NCBI GenBank assembly: GCA_963975575.1
Contig: CAXBHL010000003.1
Location: 246,853-310,852 of the forward strand
Direction: 5' to 3'
Length of the DNA: 64,000 nucleotides
DNA from: UBA6054 sp963975575
Lineage (GTDB): Bacteria > Planctomycetota > Phycisphaerae > Phycisphaerales > UBA1924
In this document: piece after piece, positions 26,122 to 34,863 of the stretch
Layout: every line of letters begins with the position of its first letter
Position numbering within the stretch: position 1 is the stretch's first letter
Translations under genes and position numbers: made by a program
Notes under the pieces: generated by a model
What the model was told of the DNA's origin: nothing
Databases searched by the model: none
Seen by the model: the letters and a program-made list of their open reading frames with translations, nothing else

Positions 26122-27642
26122 ATGGCGAACCGGATCCAACTCCCGATCCTCGACGACCGTCCCAAGGACAAATGCGGGGTGCTCGGCGTCTGGGGTGACC
26201 CCGACGCCGTCCGGCTGGTCTACCTCGGCCTGTACGCGCAGCAGCACCGCGGCCAGGAGTCGGCGGGCATCGCCGTGTCCAACGGCATCGAGCTGGAAGC
26301 CCACACCGGCATGGGGTTGGTGCCCGAGGTGTTCACGCCCCGCGACCTCGAACGCCTGGAACGCCAGCGCCGCGTCCCGGAGGGCGACCGCGTGGCCACC
26401 GCGACCGGCGGTGCCATCGGGCACAACCGCTATTCGACCTCCGGCGGCTCGAAGAGCTGCAACGCCCAGCCCCTAATGGAAACCACCGTCGACGGGCCGG
26501 TCGCCATCGGCCACAACGGCAATCTGGTCAACGGCGAGGCCTGGCGTCGGGTCTTCGCCGAGCAGGGGCGGTTGTTCCACACCACCTCGGACACCGAGGT
26601 CATCGTCCACCTGCTCGCCTCGCCCGAGCAGCGGGCCACGCCCGACCCGCTCGCCTCGACGCTGCGCAAGCTGCAGGGGGCGTTCTCGCTGGTCCTGCTC
26701 CACCCCGACCGCGTCGAGGCCGCCCGCGACCCCTGGGGCTGGCGTCCGCTGGTACTGGGCAAGCTGCCGGGCGGGCGGGACTGCGTCGCCTCCGAGACGG
26801 TCGCCCTGGACGTGATGGGCGCCGAGTTCGTCCGCGAGGTCGAGCCGGGCGAGATCGTGACGCTGTCGGACGCGGGCGTCGAGTCGCGCCGCTTCGCGCC
26901 CCCGGCCGAGCGCCTGGCCATGTGCGTGTTCGAGCACGTGTACTTCGCGTCCCCGGCCAGCAACGTGTTCGGCCAGTCGGTCCAGCTCTCGCGCGAGGAG
27001 TTCGGGGCCGAGCTGGCCCGCGAGGCGCCGGCCGAGGCGGACTTCGTGATGCCGATGCCCGACTCGGGGCGGTCGGCCGCCAACGGCTACGCCCGCGTCT
27101 CGGGCCTGCACTACCGCGAGGGCATCGTGCCCAACCGCTATGTCGGCCGGACCTTCATCAAGCCGACCCAGCAGGAACGCCGCGCGGCCGTGCGGCTCAA
27201 GCTCAACGTGGTGTCCGAGATCGTCGCCGGCAAGCGCGTCGTGGTGGTGGACGACTCGATCGTCCGCGGCACGACCACCCGCGAGAAGATGAAGCAGATC
27301 CGCGACGCGGGCGCCACCGAGATCCACCTGCGCATCTCCTGCCCGCCCATCCGCCACCCGTGCCACTTCGGCGTGGACTTCGCCACGCGCGACCAGCTCA
27401 TCGCCCACGAGCGCACGGTCGAGGAGATCCGCCGGTTCCTGGGGGTCGATTCGCTGGCCTTCCTCTCGCAGGAGGGCATGCTCTTGGTGATGAAGCACCA
27501 GGCCGGGTCGTACTGCACGGCGTGCTTCTCGGGCGACTACCGCATCGACGTCGAGCACCCGGTGGCCGACGAGTTCGTCGCCAAGCAGCAGCTGCCGATG
27601 TTCCCCGAGACGCCGCAGCCGACGCCCGCGAGCAAGGCGTAG
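26122..27642 (+). CDS. purF: amidophosphoribosyltransferase
   Basis: PurF makes 5-phosphoribosylamine from PRPP and glutamine, the first step of purine synthesis. In the 506-residue product the nucleophile Cys18 (KCGVLG) follows a 17-residue propeptide that is normally removed. The Ntn glutaminase domain includes YAQQHRGQESAGIA, HNRYSTSG and HNGNLVN. The phosphoribosyltransferase domain has the PRPP loop VVVVDDSIVRGTT. RISCPPIRHPCHFG and the late SYCTACFSG supply Cys residues placed like the 4Fe-4S ligands of the B. subtilis type. It stands alone between a terminator and a convergent gene. Confidence 0.95.
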   Translation: MANRIQLPILDDRPKDKCGVLGVWGDPDAVRLVYLGLYAQQHRGQESAGIAVSNGIELEAHTGMGLVPEVFTPRDLERLERQRRVPEGDRVATATGGAIGHNRYSTSGGSKSCNAQPLMETTVDGPVAIGHNGNLVNGEAWRRVFAEQGRLFHTTSDTEVIVHLLASPEQRATPDPLASTLRKLQGAFSLVLLHPDRVEAARDPWGWRPLVLGKLPGGRDCVASETVALDVMGAEFVREVEPGEIVTLSDAGVESRRFAPPAERLAMCVFEHVYFASPASNVFGQSVQLSREEFGAELAREAPAEADFVMPMPDSGRSAANGYARVSGLHYREGIVPNRYVGRTFIKPTQQERRAAVRLKLNVVSEIVAGKRVVVVDDSIVRGTTTREKMKQIRDAGATEIHLRISCPPIRHPCHFGVDFATRDQLIAHERTVEEIRRFLGVDSLAFLSQEGMLLVMKHQAGSYCTACFSGDYRIDVEHPVADEFVAKQQLPMFPETPQPTPASKA

Positions 27643-27679
27643 GCCCGGCCCGATCGGGCGGGCGCCGCTGAGCGGTGGC

Positions 27680-29704
27680 TCAGGCCTCGTCGTCCTTGGC
27701 GACCACTTCAACGCCGTAGCGGGCCCGCAGGGACTCGTAGCCGAACGGATCGGACTCGTCGTTGGCCTCGATGCCGGCGCGGAGGGCGCGGCCGCTGAGC
27801 AGGTTGATGGCGCCCTGCAGGTTGTTGCTGAACTCTTCGGCGGTGAAGGGGCGGGGGGCGACGAGGCGGGCGACGGCGACGGCGCGGGCCTTGGGCAGGG
27901 CCACGGCGACGCTCCTGGGGTTCTCGGCGACGGCGGCGGGGGTGGCCATCGGGTCGATGCCCGCGGCCGCCTCGAGCACGGCGTCGCGGAAGGCTTCCTG
28001 GTTGAGCTGGGGGTCCACGAAGCGGGACTGGCTGCTCGGGCTGACGCCCAGCGGCGAGACGCGGATGTTGGTCAGCACGCCGGGGCGGACCACGCGGGAC
28101 AGGTCGACGTTCTCGACCGCCAGTGCGACGGCCGCGGGCACGCCCTCGGTGGCGGCGGCGGCTTGGAACTCGTCGAGGCGTTCTTCGAGCATCCGGAAGC
28201 CCTGCACGGCCTTGTAATCGGCGATGACCCGGGTGCGTCCGGCGTCGTCGATCGACTCGGCGGGGCCGGCGGGGCGGTGGCCGAGCACCAGCAGGTAGTA
28301 GCGGTTGCCCATCTGGTCCTGGGCGGCGGGGTCGACCTGGGGCACGCCGACCTGCACGCCGATCCCGGGCAGGAATCCCTGCTCGTTGATCTGGTCGGGC
28401 AGTTCCTGGGTCAGCACGGTGCGCGAGCCGACGCGGTAGAACGAGCGCCCGACGCCGGGGAGGGTCGCGATCTCTTCCGAGCCCAGCCAGGTGTTCTCGG
28501 GGATGCGGACGGTGGGGGTGGGCAGGCTGGTGCCCTGATCGCCCAGGCGGGTGACGATGGTCTCGGCGATGGCGTCGAGGCGGGGGCGGGCGGCGTCCCA
28601 GTTTTCGGGGAGGACGAGGGTGTCGCCGCTGCGGTCCAGGCCGCGGGTGGCGCGGAGAACCTCGGCGCGGATGATGCGGTCGGCCTCGACCATGAGCTGG
28701 TCGGTCTGGGCCTCGCGGTAGGCCTGCTCGATGCGGGCGCGTTCGGAGGCGAAGTCGCCGGGGTACAGGCGGTCGCCCTCGGGCTTGCGGCTGTCGGCCT
28801 CCCACATCTTGCGCAGCTCGACGCGGTCGACGGGCACGGCCTGGGCCATCTGCTCGCGGTCGAGCATGAGCCAGCCGAGCCGGACTCGGGCCGGCTGGGC
28901 GTAGCCGATGCCGTAGGGGTCCTCGGCGGGGGTGGCGCCGGCGCGGTCCTGGAAGAAGGACTGCAGGTCTTCCTCGGTGGGTTCGGGCACGAACTCGGAC
29001 GCGACCGAGCCGGGGATCAGCGCGGCGTTGACGGCCACGGCGTCGTTGAGGTCACGCATGCCGGCCTTGGCCCCCGCGGGGGAGAAGGCCGGGGCGGTCA
29101 GGTACATCTGCACGAGGCGGTAGGCGCCCATGAACCCGGCGAGGGAGCGCCACACGTCCTCCTCGGAGGCTCCGCGGGCGTAGGCGGCGGCCTGGGCTAC
29201 CTCGCGGTTGATCTGCTGGCGACGCAGCGACTCGTACTGGCCGAGCTGCTCGGTGGCCTCCTCGCCGGTGATGGCGCCCTGCATCAGGGCCATCCGCAGG
29301 CGCTGGGTGATCTCGAGCAGTTCGGTCTCGAGTTCGATCTCCACGAGCTGGCGTCCGTCCTCGACGCCGCCGACCAGGCCGGCCTCCTCGGCCATGCGCT
29401 CGAGGAGTATCCAGTGGTAGATGTTCTCGTCGTTGCCGTCGCCGCCAGCGAGCAGGCCGAGCCCGCCCTGCTGCTTGGGCAGGAACACGACCGGGGCGAC
29501 ACGCTTGGCCAGCTCGAGCTGGGAGCGGGCGCGGTCGACGTCGAAGAGGGTGATCTTGGAGCCGTCGGCGTAGCGGGCCATGGTCCGGTTGAACTGGGAC
29601 TTCTGGAAGGAGGTCAGCACGGGTTCGAGCAGGAACACGACCATCAGCAGCGAGCCGCCGACGGCGAGGATGACCAGCTGGAACTTGCGGATGAACTTGA
29701 GCAT
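27680..29704 (-). CDS. membrane-anchored SurA/PpiD-like protein
   Basis: The 674-residue protein has one N-terminal membrane helix (LVILAVGGSLLMVVFLL, about 10-28) with the bulk outside the cytosol. The region after the anchor has the layout of SurA_N/PpiD chaperone segments: a YADGSKITLFDVDRARSQLEL strand-helix followed by long helices. I see no clear parvulin prolyl-isomerase motif, so a chaperone rather than an isomerase role is likelier. Ala, Glu and Arg content is high. The ATG at 29704 just before the helix was chosen over upstream codons that would read through the terminator. It lies downstream of rpsD on the same strand, separated by a terminator. Confidence 0.7.
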   Translation of the reverse strand: MLKFIRKFQLVILAVGGSLLMVVFLLEPVLTSFQKSQFNRTMARYADGSKITLFDVDRARSQLELAKRVAPVVFLPKQQGGLGLLAGGDGNDENIYHWILLERMAEEAGLVGGVEDGRQLVEIELETELLEITQRLRMALMQGAITGEEATEQLGQYESLRRQQINREVAQAAAYARGASEEDVWRSLAGFMGAYRLVQMYLTAPAFSPAGAKAGMRDLNDAVAVNAALIPGSVASEFVPEPTEEDLQSFFQDRAGATPAEDPYGIGYAQPARVRLGWLMLDREQMAQAVPVDRVELRKMWEADSRKPEGDRLYPGDFASERARIEQAYREAQTDQLMVEADRIIRAEVLRATRGLDRSGDTLVLPENWDAARPRLDAIAETIVTRLGDQGTSLPTPTVRIPENTWLGSEEIATLPGVGRSFYRVGSRTVLTQELPDQINEQGFLPGIGVQVGVPQVDPAAQDQMGNRYYLLVLGHRPAGPAESIDDAGRTRVIADYKAVQGFRMLEERLDEFQAAAATEGVPAAVALAVENVDLSRVVRPGVLTNIRVSPLGVSPSSQSRFVDPQLNQEAFRDAVLEAAAGIDPMATPAAVAENPRSVAVALPKARAVAVARLVAPRPFTAEEFSNNLQGAINLLSGRALRAGIEANDESDPFGYESLRARYGVEVVAKDDEA

Positions 29705-29767
29705 GACCGCTCCAAATCGGGCTTTGGGGTGAGCGGGCCCGGTGGTGGTGGGGCGGCCCGCTCGGGA

Positions 29768-29805
29768 TAAAAAAGAAGGGCCGCGGACATCGTCGTCCAC
29801 GGCCC
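29768..29805 (-). terminator. Rho-independent terminator after rpsD
   Basis: On the minus strand an 11-bp stem with one mismatch (gggccgtggac / gtccgcggccc) and a 6-base loop precedes ttctttttt. It lies about 50 bases after the rpsD stop. Confidence 0.8.
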
Positions 29806-29857
29806 GGTGGCTTGAACCCTCGCCGTCGCTTGGGACGGGTCCGGCGGGCCGAATCTC

Positions 29858-30457
29858 TTAACGATAGAACTCGATGATGAGGTTCATGTTCACGTCGAAG
29901 GGCACCTGGTCCGGGGTAGGCAGGGCGACGACGCGGGCGGTCAGGTCGGAGGGGTTGAAGGCGACCCAGCCCGGGACCTCGTGGCCGCCGAGGGATTCCA
30001 TGGCCTCGCGGGCGGCCTTCTGGCTCTTCTCCTTGATGGTCACCACGTCGCCGACCTTGAGGCGGTAGGACGGGATGTCGACCTTGCGGCCGTTGACCAG
30101 GATGTGGCCGTGGGAGACCATCTGGCGGGCGGCCCAGATCGTGCGGGCCACGCCGGTGCGCCGGACGACGTTGTCGAGTCGGCGCTCGAGCAGCTGGAGC
30201 AGCACGTCGCCGGAGTTGCCCTGCATGCGCTTGGCGTCGTCGACGGTGCGGGCGAACTGCTTCTCGAGCATGTTGTAGTGGTAGCGGAGCTTCTGCTTCT
30301 CGATCAGGCGGATGCCGTAGTCACGCAGGCGCTTGCCGCGGTAGCCGTGCATGCCGGGGGCGACAAGCTGGCGCTTGGAGGTGTGCTTGGGGATGTCGGC
30401 GATGGGGACGCCGACGCGGCGGGACAGCTTGACCTTGGGGCCGGTATAGGTGGCCAT
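29858..30457 (-). CDS. rpsD: 30S ribosomal protein S4
   Basis: S4 nucleates assembly of the 30S body by binding 16S rRNA. The 199-residue product starts MATYTGPKVKLSRRVGVP and has KQKLRYHYNMLEKQF. The S4 RNA-binding domain lies around residues 90-155 (LERRLDNVVRRTG, then QMVSHGHILVNGRKVDIPSY), and the protein ends NLIIEFYR. The Cys-type N-terminal zinc motif is absent, as in zinc-free S4. It stands alone here instead of in the alpha operon with rpsM, rpsK and rpoA. GAGGAA lies 7 bases before the ATG. S4 often regulates its own mRNA, but no such structure was identified. Confidence 0.97.
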   Translation of the reverse strand: MATYTGPKVKLSRRVGVPIADIPKHTSKRQLVAPGMHGYRGKRLRDYGIRLIEKQKLRYHYNMLEKQFARTVDDAKRMQGNSGDVLLQLLERRLDNVVRRTGVARTIWAARQMVSHGHILVNGRKVDIPSYRLKVGDVVTIKEKSQKAAREAMESLGGHEVPGWVAFNPSDLTARVVALPTPDQVPFDVNMNLIIEFYR

Positions 30458-30597
30458 GGGCGATTCCTCTTTCTTCCGTCCGCGCAGCCCGCCCGGTTGA
30501 GGGTCGGTCACGCGGTGCTGGGGTTTCCAGCGACCTGCCGGGGGGCCGAGTCTTCGGTCCGGCGTGATGGCCCGGGCACGTCGCCCGAGGGGCCTCT

Positions 30598-30626
30598 ATT
30601 GAAGGTCACACCCCGGCTCTGGTCAA
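30598..30626 (-). promoter_or_regulatory. sigma-70-type promoter for rpsD
   Basis: Read on the minus strand, TTGACC (30626-30621) and TTCAAT (30603-30598) are separated by exactly 17 bases. This is a good match in very GC-rich DNA. It implies an rpsD leader of about 130 bases. Confidence 0.6.
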
Positions 30627-31134
30627 CCGGGGCGTGGGTGTCCCGGCGGCCCGGCGCGGCCCGGCTCCGGCACCCCAAGATTGGGTTTATACCTCAGGCG
30701 GCCGGTGGTCCCAGCCGCGGTGCGTGAGCACCCGGTCACGGCGGCGGGTTGACCGTTGGAATCCCTCCCGACCCACATCAATCCGTCGGCCAGCAACCAA
30801 CCGGGCACGACCCTTCGCGTGGCGGAGGTGGGGCCGTGCGAGGCGTGGGTTGTACGAAGGGCCGCGATCGGTCAGGCTGGGTGGGCGCGTGTGCTGCATG
30901 TGGAGCACATCGGCCGGGATGCGGCCGGGGCAGGGACTTCACGCGAATGGCGGTGGGCGGCTGGGCAGCCTGCTTCAGCTGCGCGGAAGCAGGGCACCCG
31001 GCGAGGTAGCCTGCCGAGTACGGCTCAGCGGGGTACTCAGAGACCACGAACGGCGATCGGCGGCCTGAACCGGGGCGTGACCGCGTACTTGTACCGCACT
31101 GCGGAGAGGCTGTAGACCACTGCTTCAGATCGGA
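30627..31134. other. gene-poor stretch before the low-GC gene
   Basis: About 500 GC-rich bases carry several overlapping open frames, none with convincing coding character: they have Arg/Gly/Pro-rich translations and no motifs. It contains one copy of a 35-bp repeat (30968-31002). I see no RNA gene or terminator with a U-tract. Confidence 0.5.
30968..31002 (+). repeat. 35-bp repeat, left copy (inverted relative to 31785)
   Basis: The sequence begins gcctgcttcagctgcgcg and ends gggcacccggc. It folds as a hairpin (gcctgcttc / gaagcaggg). The reverse complement recurs at 31785-31819 with a single mismatch. The two copies bracket the lower-GC gene at 31135-31680. Confidence 0.85.
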
Positions 31135-31680
31135 TTACTTTTCGATGCAACAACTCGCAGCAATCCAATCCACACGACCACAAACCCAGGGACGATCCTC
31201 GCTAACATAGTGCCATTGGTATTCACGATCCAAAGTAAGATCGCTCACAGGCATCTCAAGATAGACTTCATCATCCGTAATGCTTCCTGGAAGCGAAATA
31301 GTAGCACTAAACAGATCTGCAGCTGGGTCAATTGTCGCCACGCCGTCGAACGCAAAAATCCGGTTATAAATTCTGTGCACAGCCTCAGGATCAAAGGCAA
31401 AAGCCTCAAGCTTGATCATTCTGGAATAGCAATCACTAGCAGGGATAGGGTGAACAAGTACGGCCACCCTGCCGCCCTTGTCATCCAGCATGTACAGCTC
31501 GCCAGACAAGACAAAGTCTCCGGCAGAGGTGTACATTCGGAATCGCCAGTCAGCACCAGCGTTCGAATCTCTTGCAGCCGTAGGGGCGCAGCTGAAGAAA
31601 GTGGGTGCCCCCATACAGCACGCTATGCCACACGCAAGTTGCCAATTAGTGTGACATGTTTTGTATTTTCGAGTAATCAT
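31135..31680 (-). CDS. hypothetical secreted protein or lipoprotein of atypical base composition
   Basis: The 181-residue product starts MITRKYKTCHTNWQLACGIACC, with a basic start and a hydrophobic Cys-rich stretch. A further Cys follows at SCAPT, consistent with a signal peptide, possibly a lipoprotein one. The body is mixed alpha/beta with FVLSGELYMLDDKGGRVAVLV and a C-terminal WVCGRVDWIAASCCIEK. No family is recognised. By eye the gene has near-balanced base composition and uses codons such as ATA, AAA and TTT that are rare in the neighbours, pointing to recent transfer. It sits alone between inverted 35-bp repeats. It could be a cargo gene, but no mobility gene accompanies it. Confidence 0.65.
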   Translation of the reverse strand: MITRKYKTCHTNWQLACGIACCMGAPTFFSCAPTAARDSNAGADWRFRMYTSAGDFVLSGELYMLDDKGGRVAVLVHPIPASDCYSRMIKLEAFAFDPEAVHRIYNRIFAFDGVATIDPAADLFSATISLPGSITDDEVYLEMPVSDLTLDREYQWHYVSEDRPWVCGRVDWIAASCCIEK

Positions 31681-31735
31681 TTATCGGTATCCCGGCTCGA
31701 CATTCGTTCTTCGGCCCTATTCTGGACCTGATTCT

Positions 31736-31765
31736 ATTGTATTTCTTTCTCTATAATAAATGGCG
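31736..31765 (-). promoter_or_regulatory. AT-rich promoter-like segment
   Basis: Read on the minus strand, this holds TATTAT and, further on, TACAAT about 55 bases before the start of the low-GC gene. It is one of the most AT-rich spots in the window. No good -35 is spaced correctly, so the exact promoter is uncertain. Confidence 0.35.
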
Positions 31766-31767
31766 GA

Positions 31768-31819
31768 TACCCTACTTCCGCGCAGCCGGGTGCCCTGCTT
31801 CTGCGCAGCTGAAGCAGGC
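31768..31819 (-). repeat. 35-bp repeat, right copy, with degenerate tandem unit
   Basis: 31785-31819 is the inverted match of 30968-31002. Immediately before it, 31769-31786 repeats the core in degenerate form: accctacttccgcgcagc against gccctgcttctgcgcagc, a spacing of 24 bases. Hence this side carries about one and a half units. Confidence 0.8.
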
Positions 31820-32056
31820 TTCCCGTCATGGCCCCGCGTTCGCTCGGCGCGTGGCCACCCGTACCCGGTTGCGTCACGGCGCCGTCGCCGGTTGGCCGTC
31901 TGACACAGGTCCCGCCGCGATGATCGCCAGAACACACCACCCGCCCGCACCTCCGGCTACCGGAACGACCGGCATCCGAGCGTACCGACCCCCGGGATTC
32001 ATCGCAAGCCTCAGCGAGCCGGTGCGACGCCCCCGGCCCGCCAAGGATCCGGTCCC

Positions 32057-32785
32057 ATGCCAACCCTCCCCATCATCCGCGTTGACGGCGGCCTCGCCGT
32101 CCAGACCCCCTCCGGCCCCTTGCCCGTCCGTACCATCCTCGGCATCGGCCGCAACTACGCCGAGCACGCCCGGGAGCAGGGGGCGGCCCTGCCGGATCGG
32201 CCCATGGTCTTCACCAAGAACCCGGCCAGCCTGTGCCTGTCGGGGGACGACATCGTCGTGCCGCCGGTGGCGCGGGATCCGGCCTGCGGCGGGAACCAGA
32301 CGGACTTCGAGGCCGAGTTGGGGGTGATCCTGGCCCGGGCGGTGCGGGATGAGTCGGAGGACGAGGCCCTGTCGGCCGTGCTGGGGTACTGCTGCGCGAA
32401 CGATGTGTCGGCCCGGTGGTGGCAGAAGCAGGGGTCGGGCGGGCAGTTCTGGCGGGGGAAGTCGTTTGATACCTTCTGTCCGATCGGGCCGTGGGTGGTG
32501 CCGGCGGCCGACGTGCCCGATCCGCAGGCGTTGGGCGTGCGGTGCCGCGTGAACGGGGAAACGATGCAGGACGGGACGACGGCGGACATGATCTTCCCGG
32601 TGGCCCGGCTGATCGCGGACCTGTCGCGGGGCATGACGCTGGAGGCTGGGACGGTGATTCTGACGGGGACGCCCTCGGGGGTGGGGATGGCGCGGACGCC
32701 GCCGGTGTGGCTGCAGGACGGGGACACGGTGGAGGTCGAGATCGACGGGCTCGGGACGCTGACGAACCGGGTGCGGTTCGGGTGA
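32057..32785 (+). CDS. fumarylacetoacetate hydrolase family protein
   Basis: The 242-residue product has the FAH-type core: ILGIGRNYAEHARE near residue 28, FTKNPASLCLSGDDI, and DFEAELGVILARAV with the two metal-binding acidic residues. GYCCANDVSARWWQ, GKSFDTFCPIGPWVV and TGTPSGVGM follow. Family members cleave or decarboxylate beta-diketo acids, for example acylpyruvases and oxaloacetate tautomerase/decarboxylases; the short single-domain form fits an acylpyruvase-like enzyme, but the substrate cannot be told. AAGGAT precedes the ATG. The stop overlaps the GTG start of an iron-type ABC permease. Confidence 0.88.
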   Translation: MPTLPIIRVDGGLAVQTPSGPLPVRTILGIGRNYAEHAREQGAALPDRPMVFTKNPASLCLSGDDIVVPPVARDPACGGNQTDFEAELGVILARAVRDESEDEALSAVLGYCCANDVSARWWQKQGSGGQFWRGKSFDTFCPIGPWVVPAADVPDPQALGVRCRVNGETMQDGTTADMIFPVARLIADLSRGMTLEAGTVILTGTPSGVGMARTPPVWLQDGDTVEVEIDGLGTLTNRVRFG

Positions 32786-33756
32786 GCCTGACCCGGCGTC
32801 AACTCGGGTTGCGGCTGGGTCTGCTGGTGCTGCTGGCGGCGGGCGGGGGGCTGCTGCGGATGCTGGTGGGGGGCGGCGGGCTGGTGTGGCCGGAGTCGGG
32901 GGCAATTTTCGATCTGCGGTTCCATCGGCTGTTGACGGGCTCGGCGGTGGGGGCGGGCCTGGCGATCGCGGGGGTGCTGCTGCAGTCGCTGCTGCGGAAC
33001 CCGCTGGCGGCGCCCGATCTGATGGGGCTGAGCGCGGGCGCGGGGCTGGCGGTGACGCTGTGGGCGCTGCTGACGGGGGGCGCGATCGGGGTGGCGGGCT
33101 CGGCGGCGCCGGCGCTGGTGGGGGCGATGGCGGTGCTCGGGTTCGTGTGGGTGCTCTCGCAGCGGCGCGGGCTGGTGGACCCGGTGACGATGATCCTGGT
33201 GGGGGTGATCCTGTCGGTGCTGCTGGGATCGGCCACCGCGCTGGTGCGCACGCAGCTGCCCGACCAGGGCCAGTCCGCGGCCCGGTGGATGATGGGGGCG
33301 ATCTCGGACGATGCGCCGCGGGGGGCGGTGGCGGGGGTGTGGCTGGTCACGCTGGCCATCGGCGGGGTGTCGCTGTGGATGGGGCGCCTGTTCGACGCGG
33401 CCAGCCTGGGCGAGGACGAGGCCCGGTCGTCGGGGGTGCCGATCGGGTGGGTCCGGGCGGTGCAGTTGATCGGGGCGGGCGTGCTGACGGCGGGGACGAT
33501 CGTGCTGGCGGGGCCTGTGGGGTTCGTCGGGCTGGTGTGCCCGCACGCGGCCCGGCTGCTGCTCGGGCCGGGGCACCGGGTGCTGGTGGTGGGGTCGGCG
33601 CTGGCGGGGATCGCGCTGGTGGTCGGGGCGGACGCGTTGATCAAGGCGGCTCCGGGCCCGGCGGGGCGGGTGCCGGTAGGGGTGGTGACCTCGCTGGTGG
33701 GCGGGCCGGTGTTCCTGGCGATGCTGCTGCGCAGCCGCCGGGACGGGGCGGGGTGA
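32782..33756 (+). CDS. FecCD-family iron(III)-siderophore ABC transporter permease
   Basis: The 324-residue protein has eight to ten membrane helices and the FecCD landmarks: FDLRFHRLLTGSAVGAGLAIAGVLLQSLLRNPLAAPDLMG (split here over several motifs), TMILVGVILS, RWMMGAI and LAGPVGFVGLVCPHAARLLLG. The last contains the loop that contacts the ATPase. It would form the membrane channel of a siderophore, haem or B12 importer. The ATPase and the substrate-binding protein are not in the window. It starts with GTG overlapping the FAH-family stop, so it is likely co-translated with that gene. Confidence 0.88.
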   Translation: MSLTRRQLGLRLGLLVLLAAGGGLLRMLVGGGGLVWPESGAIFDLRFHRLLTGSAVGAGLAIAGVLLQSLLRNPLAAPDLMGLSAGAGLAVTLWALLTGGAIGVAGSAAPALVGAMAVLGFVWVLSQRRGLVDPVTMILVGVILSVLLGSATALVRTQLPDQGQSAARWMMGAISDDAPRGAVAGVWLVTLAIGGVSLWMGRLFDAASLGEDEARSSGVPIGWVRAVQLIGAGVLTAGTIVLAGPVGFVGLVCPHAARLLLGPGHRVLVVGSALAGIALVVGADALIKAAPGPAGRVPVGVVTSLVGGPVFLAMLLRSRRDGAG

Positions 33757-33868
33757 GCCCGGTTTTCCTCCAGATTCCGCCCTTGAGAGGCCGATAACCG
33801 GGCCATGGGCCCCGGTTCCGCGCGGCCCCTGAGCGTCGGGCCGGGCGGACACGCCCGCGGGCGGCTTC

Positions 33869-34863
33869 GTGCGATGCAGCGTGATCATCCCGACCCGCGC
33901 CGGAACCGGCGGGCCCGCGCCCCGCTGTGTGGAATCGCTGCGGGGGCAGTTGGGGGCGGACGACGAGGTGATCGTCAGCGTGGACGGCGCAGGCACGGAC
34001 GTGTCCCCGGCCGGTGGCCTGCGGGTGGTGACGGGGGCGTCGGGCGGGCCGGCGGGCGCTCGAAACCGCGCGTTGGACATCGCGCGGGGGCGGATCGTGC
34101 TGTTTCTCAACGACGACGTGGTCGCGCGGCCGGGGCTGATCGAAGCGCACCTGGACGCCCATGCTGGACGGGCGGGCGCGGGTCCGGCGATGGTGCTCGG
34201 CTCGGCGCCGTGGGCGGTGGGGGGGGGGATGGCGATCGCGTGATCGACCGGCTGGTGCGGGAGACGTCCTGGATCTTCTTCTATGACCGGATGGACGATG
34301 AGCGTCCGGAGCGGGACTGGGGCTTCCGGCACGCGTGGACGCTGAACCTGTCCGTGCCGCGGGAGATCGCGGGACGGTTCGATGGGCGGCTGGGACACCC
34401 GATGTTCGATGATCTCGAATGGGCCTTCCGTGCGGGCGCGGGCGGGGCGGTCCCGGTGCTGTACAGGCCCGCGGCGGGCGTGGTGCACCACCACCGGTAC
34501 TCGGCGTCGGCGTTGCTGCGGCGGGAGGCGTTGCTGGGGCATCAGGCGTGGGCGCTGCGATCGATCAATCCGGCGTGCGCGGCGGCGACCTTCGGCGAGC
34601 GGTTCGACAACAGCGAGCGGGCGCGAGATGCGGCCCGGCGGATGATCGACGCGGCGCCGGACGCGGCCGGCGCGTTCGGCGGGTTCCTGGCCACGGCGGA
34701 CCGGCCTGGCGATGGGGTTGACATCGCGGGCGTGTTCGAATCCGCCCGGGTGTGGCGCGAGGTCGCGCGTGCGGCGGGGTATCTGGCGGCGGCGGATGGA
34801 CGGGGCGTGGAGGACGCGTGCCGGGGCGCGGCGGCGTTGCTGACCGAGCGGGTGGCCGCGTGA
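33869..34863 (+). CDS. glycosyltransferase family 2, interrupted by a frameshift at a G10 tract
   Basis: The N-terminal half (from GTG 33869) begins VRCSVIIPTRAG, with GASGGPAGARNRALD and the metal-binding FLNDDVV, a classic GT-A nucleotide-sugar fold. That frame stops at 34243 soon after ten G residues (34219-34228). The other half continues in the next frame as RVIDRLVRETSWIFFYD, with DLEWAFRAGAGG and HHHRYSA, to a TGA at 34861-34863. One extra G, or two fewer, would join them. It could be a sequencing error, a true pseudogene, a phase-variable switch or programmed slippage. The 3' end overlaps the next gene as GTGA. Confidence 0.75.
34219..34228. repeat. ten-G homopolymer inside a glycosyltransferase gene
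   Basis: Ten consecutive G residues occur exactly where the two halves of the GT2 gene change frame. The tract is long even for GC-rich DNA. Confidence 0.9.

Larger units (their letters stand above)
31681..32056. other. intergenic stretch, AT-rich then GC-rich
   Basis: The first 85 bases are AT-rich and probably hold the promoter of the low-GC gene. The middle carries the right copy of the 35-bp repeat with a degenerate tandem copy. The last 230 bases are GC-rich with no convincing gene. Confidence 0.5.

Noticed and set aside
27708..29770. Large open frames on either strand overlapping the SurA/PpiD-like gene, such as 28163-29770 plus
   Set aside because: Gly/Ala/Val/His-rich and repetitive; the minus-strand frame with a membrane anchor is clearly the gene.
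30634..31115. Several 85-145-residue frames between rpsD and the low-GC gene
   Set aside because: No ribosome site, no motifs, composition typical of non-coding high-GC DNA; they also read through the 35-bp repeat.
30968..31819. Integron cassette with attC sites
   Set aside because: Repeats are inverted relative to each other rather than direct, lack the conserved attC core triplets, and no integrase is seen.
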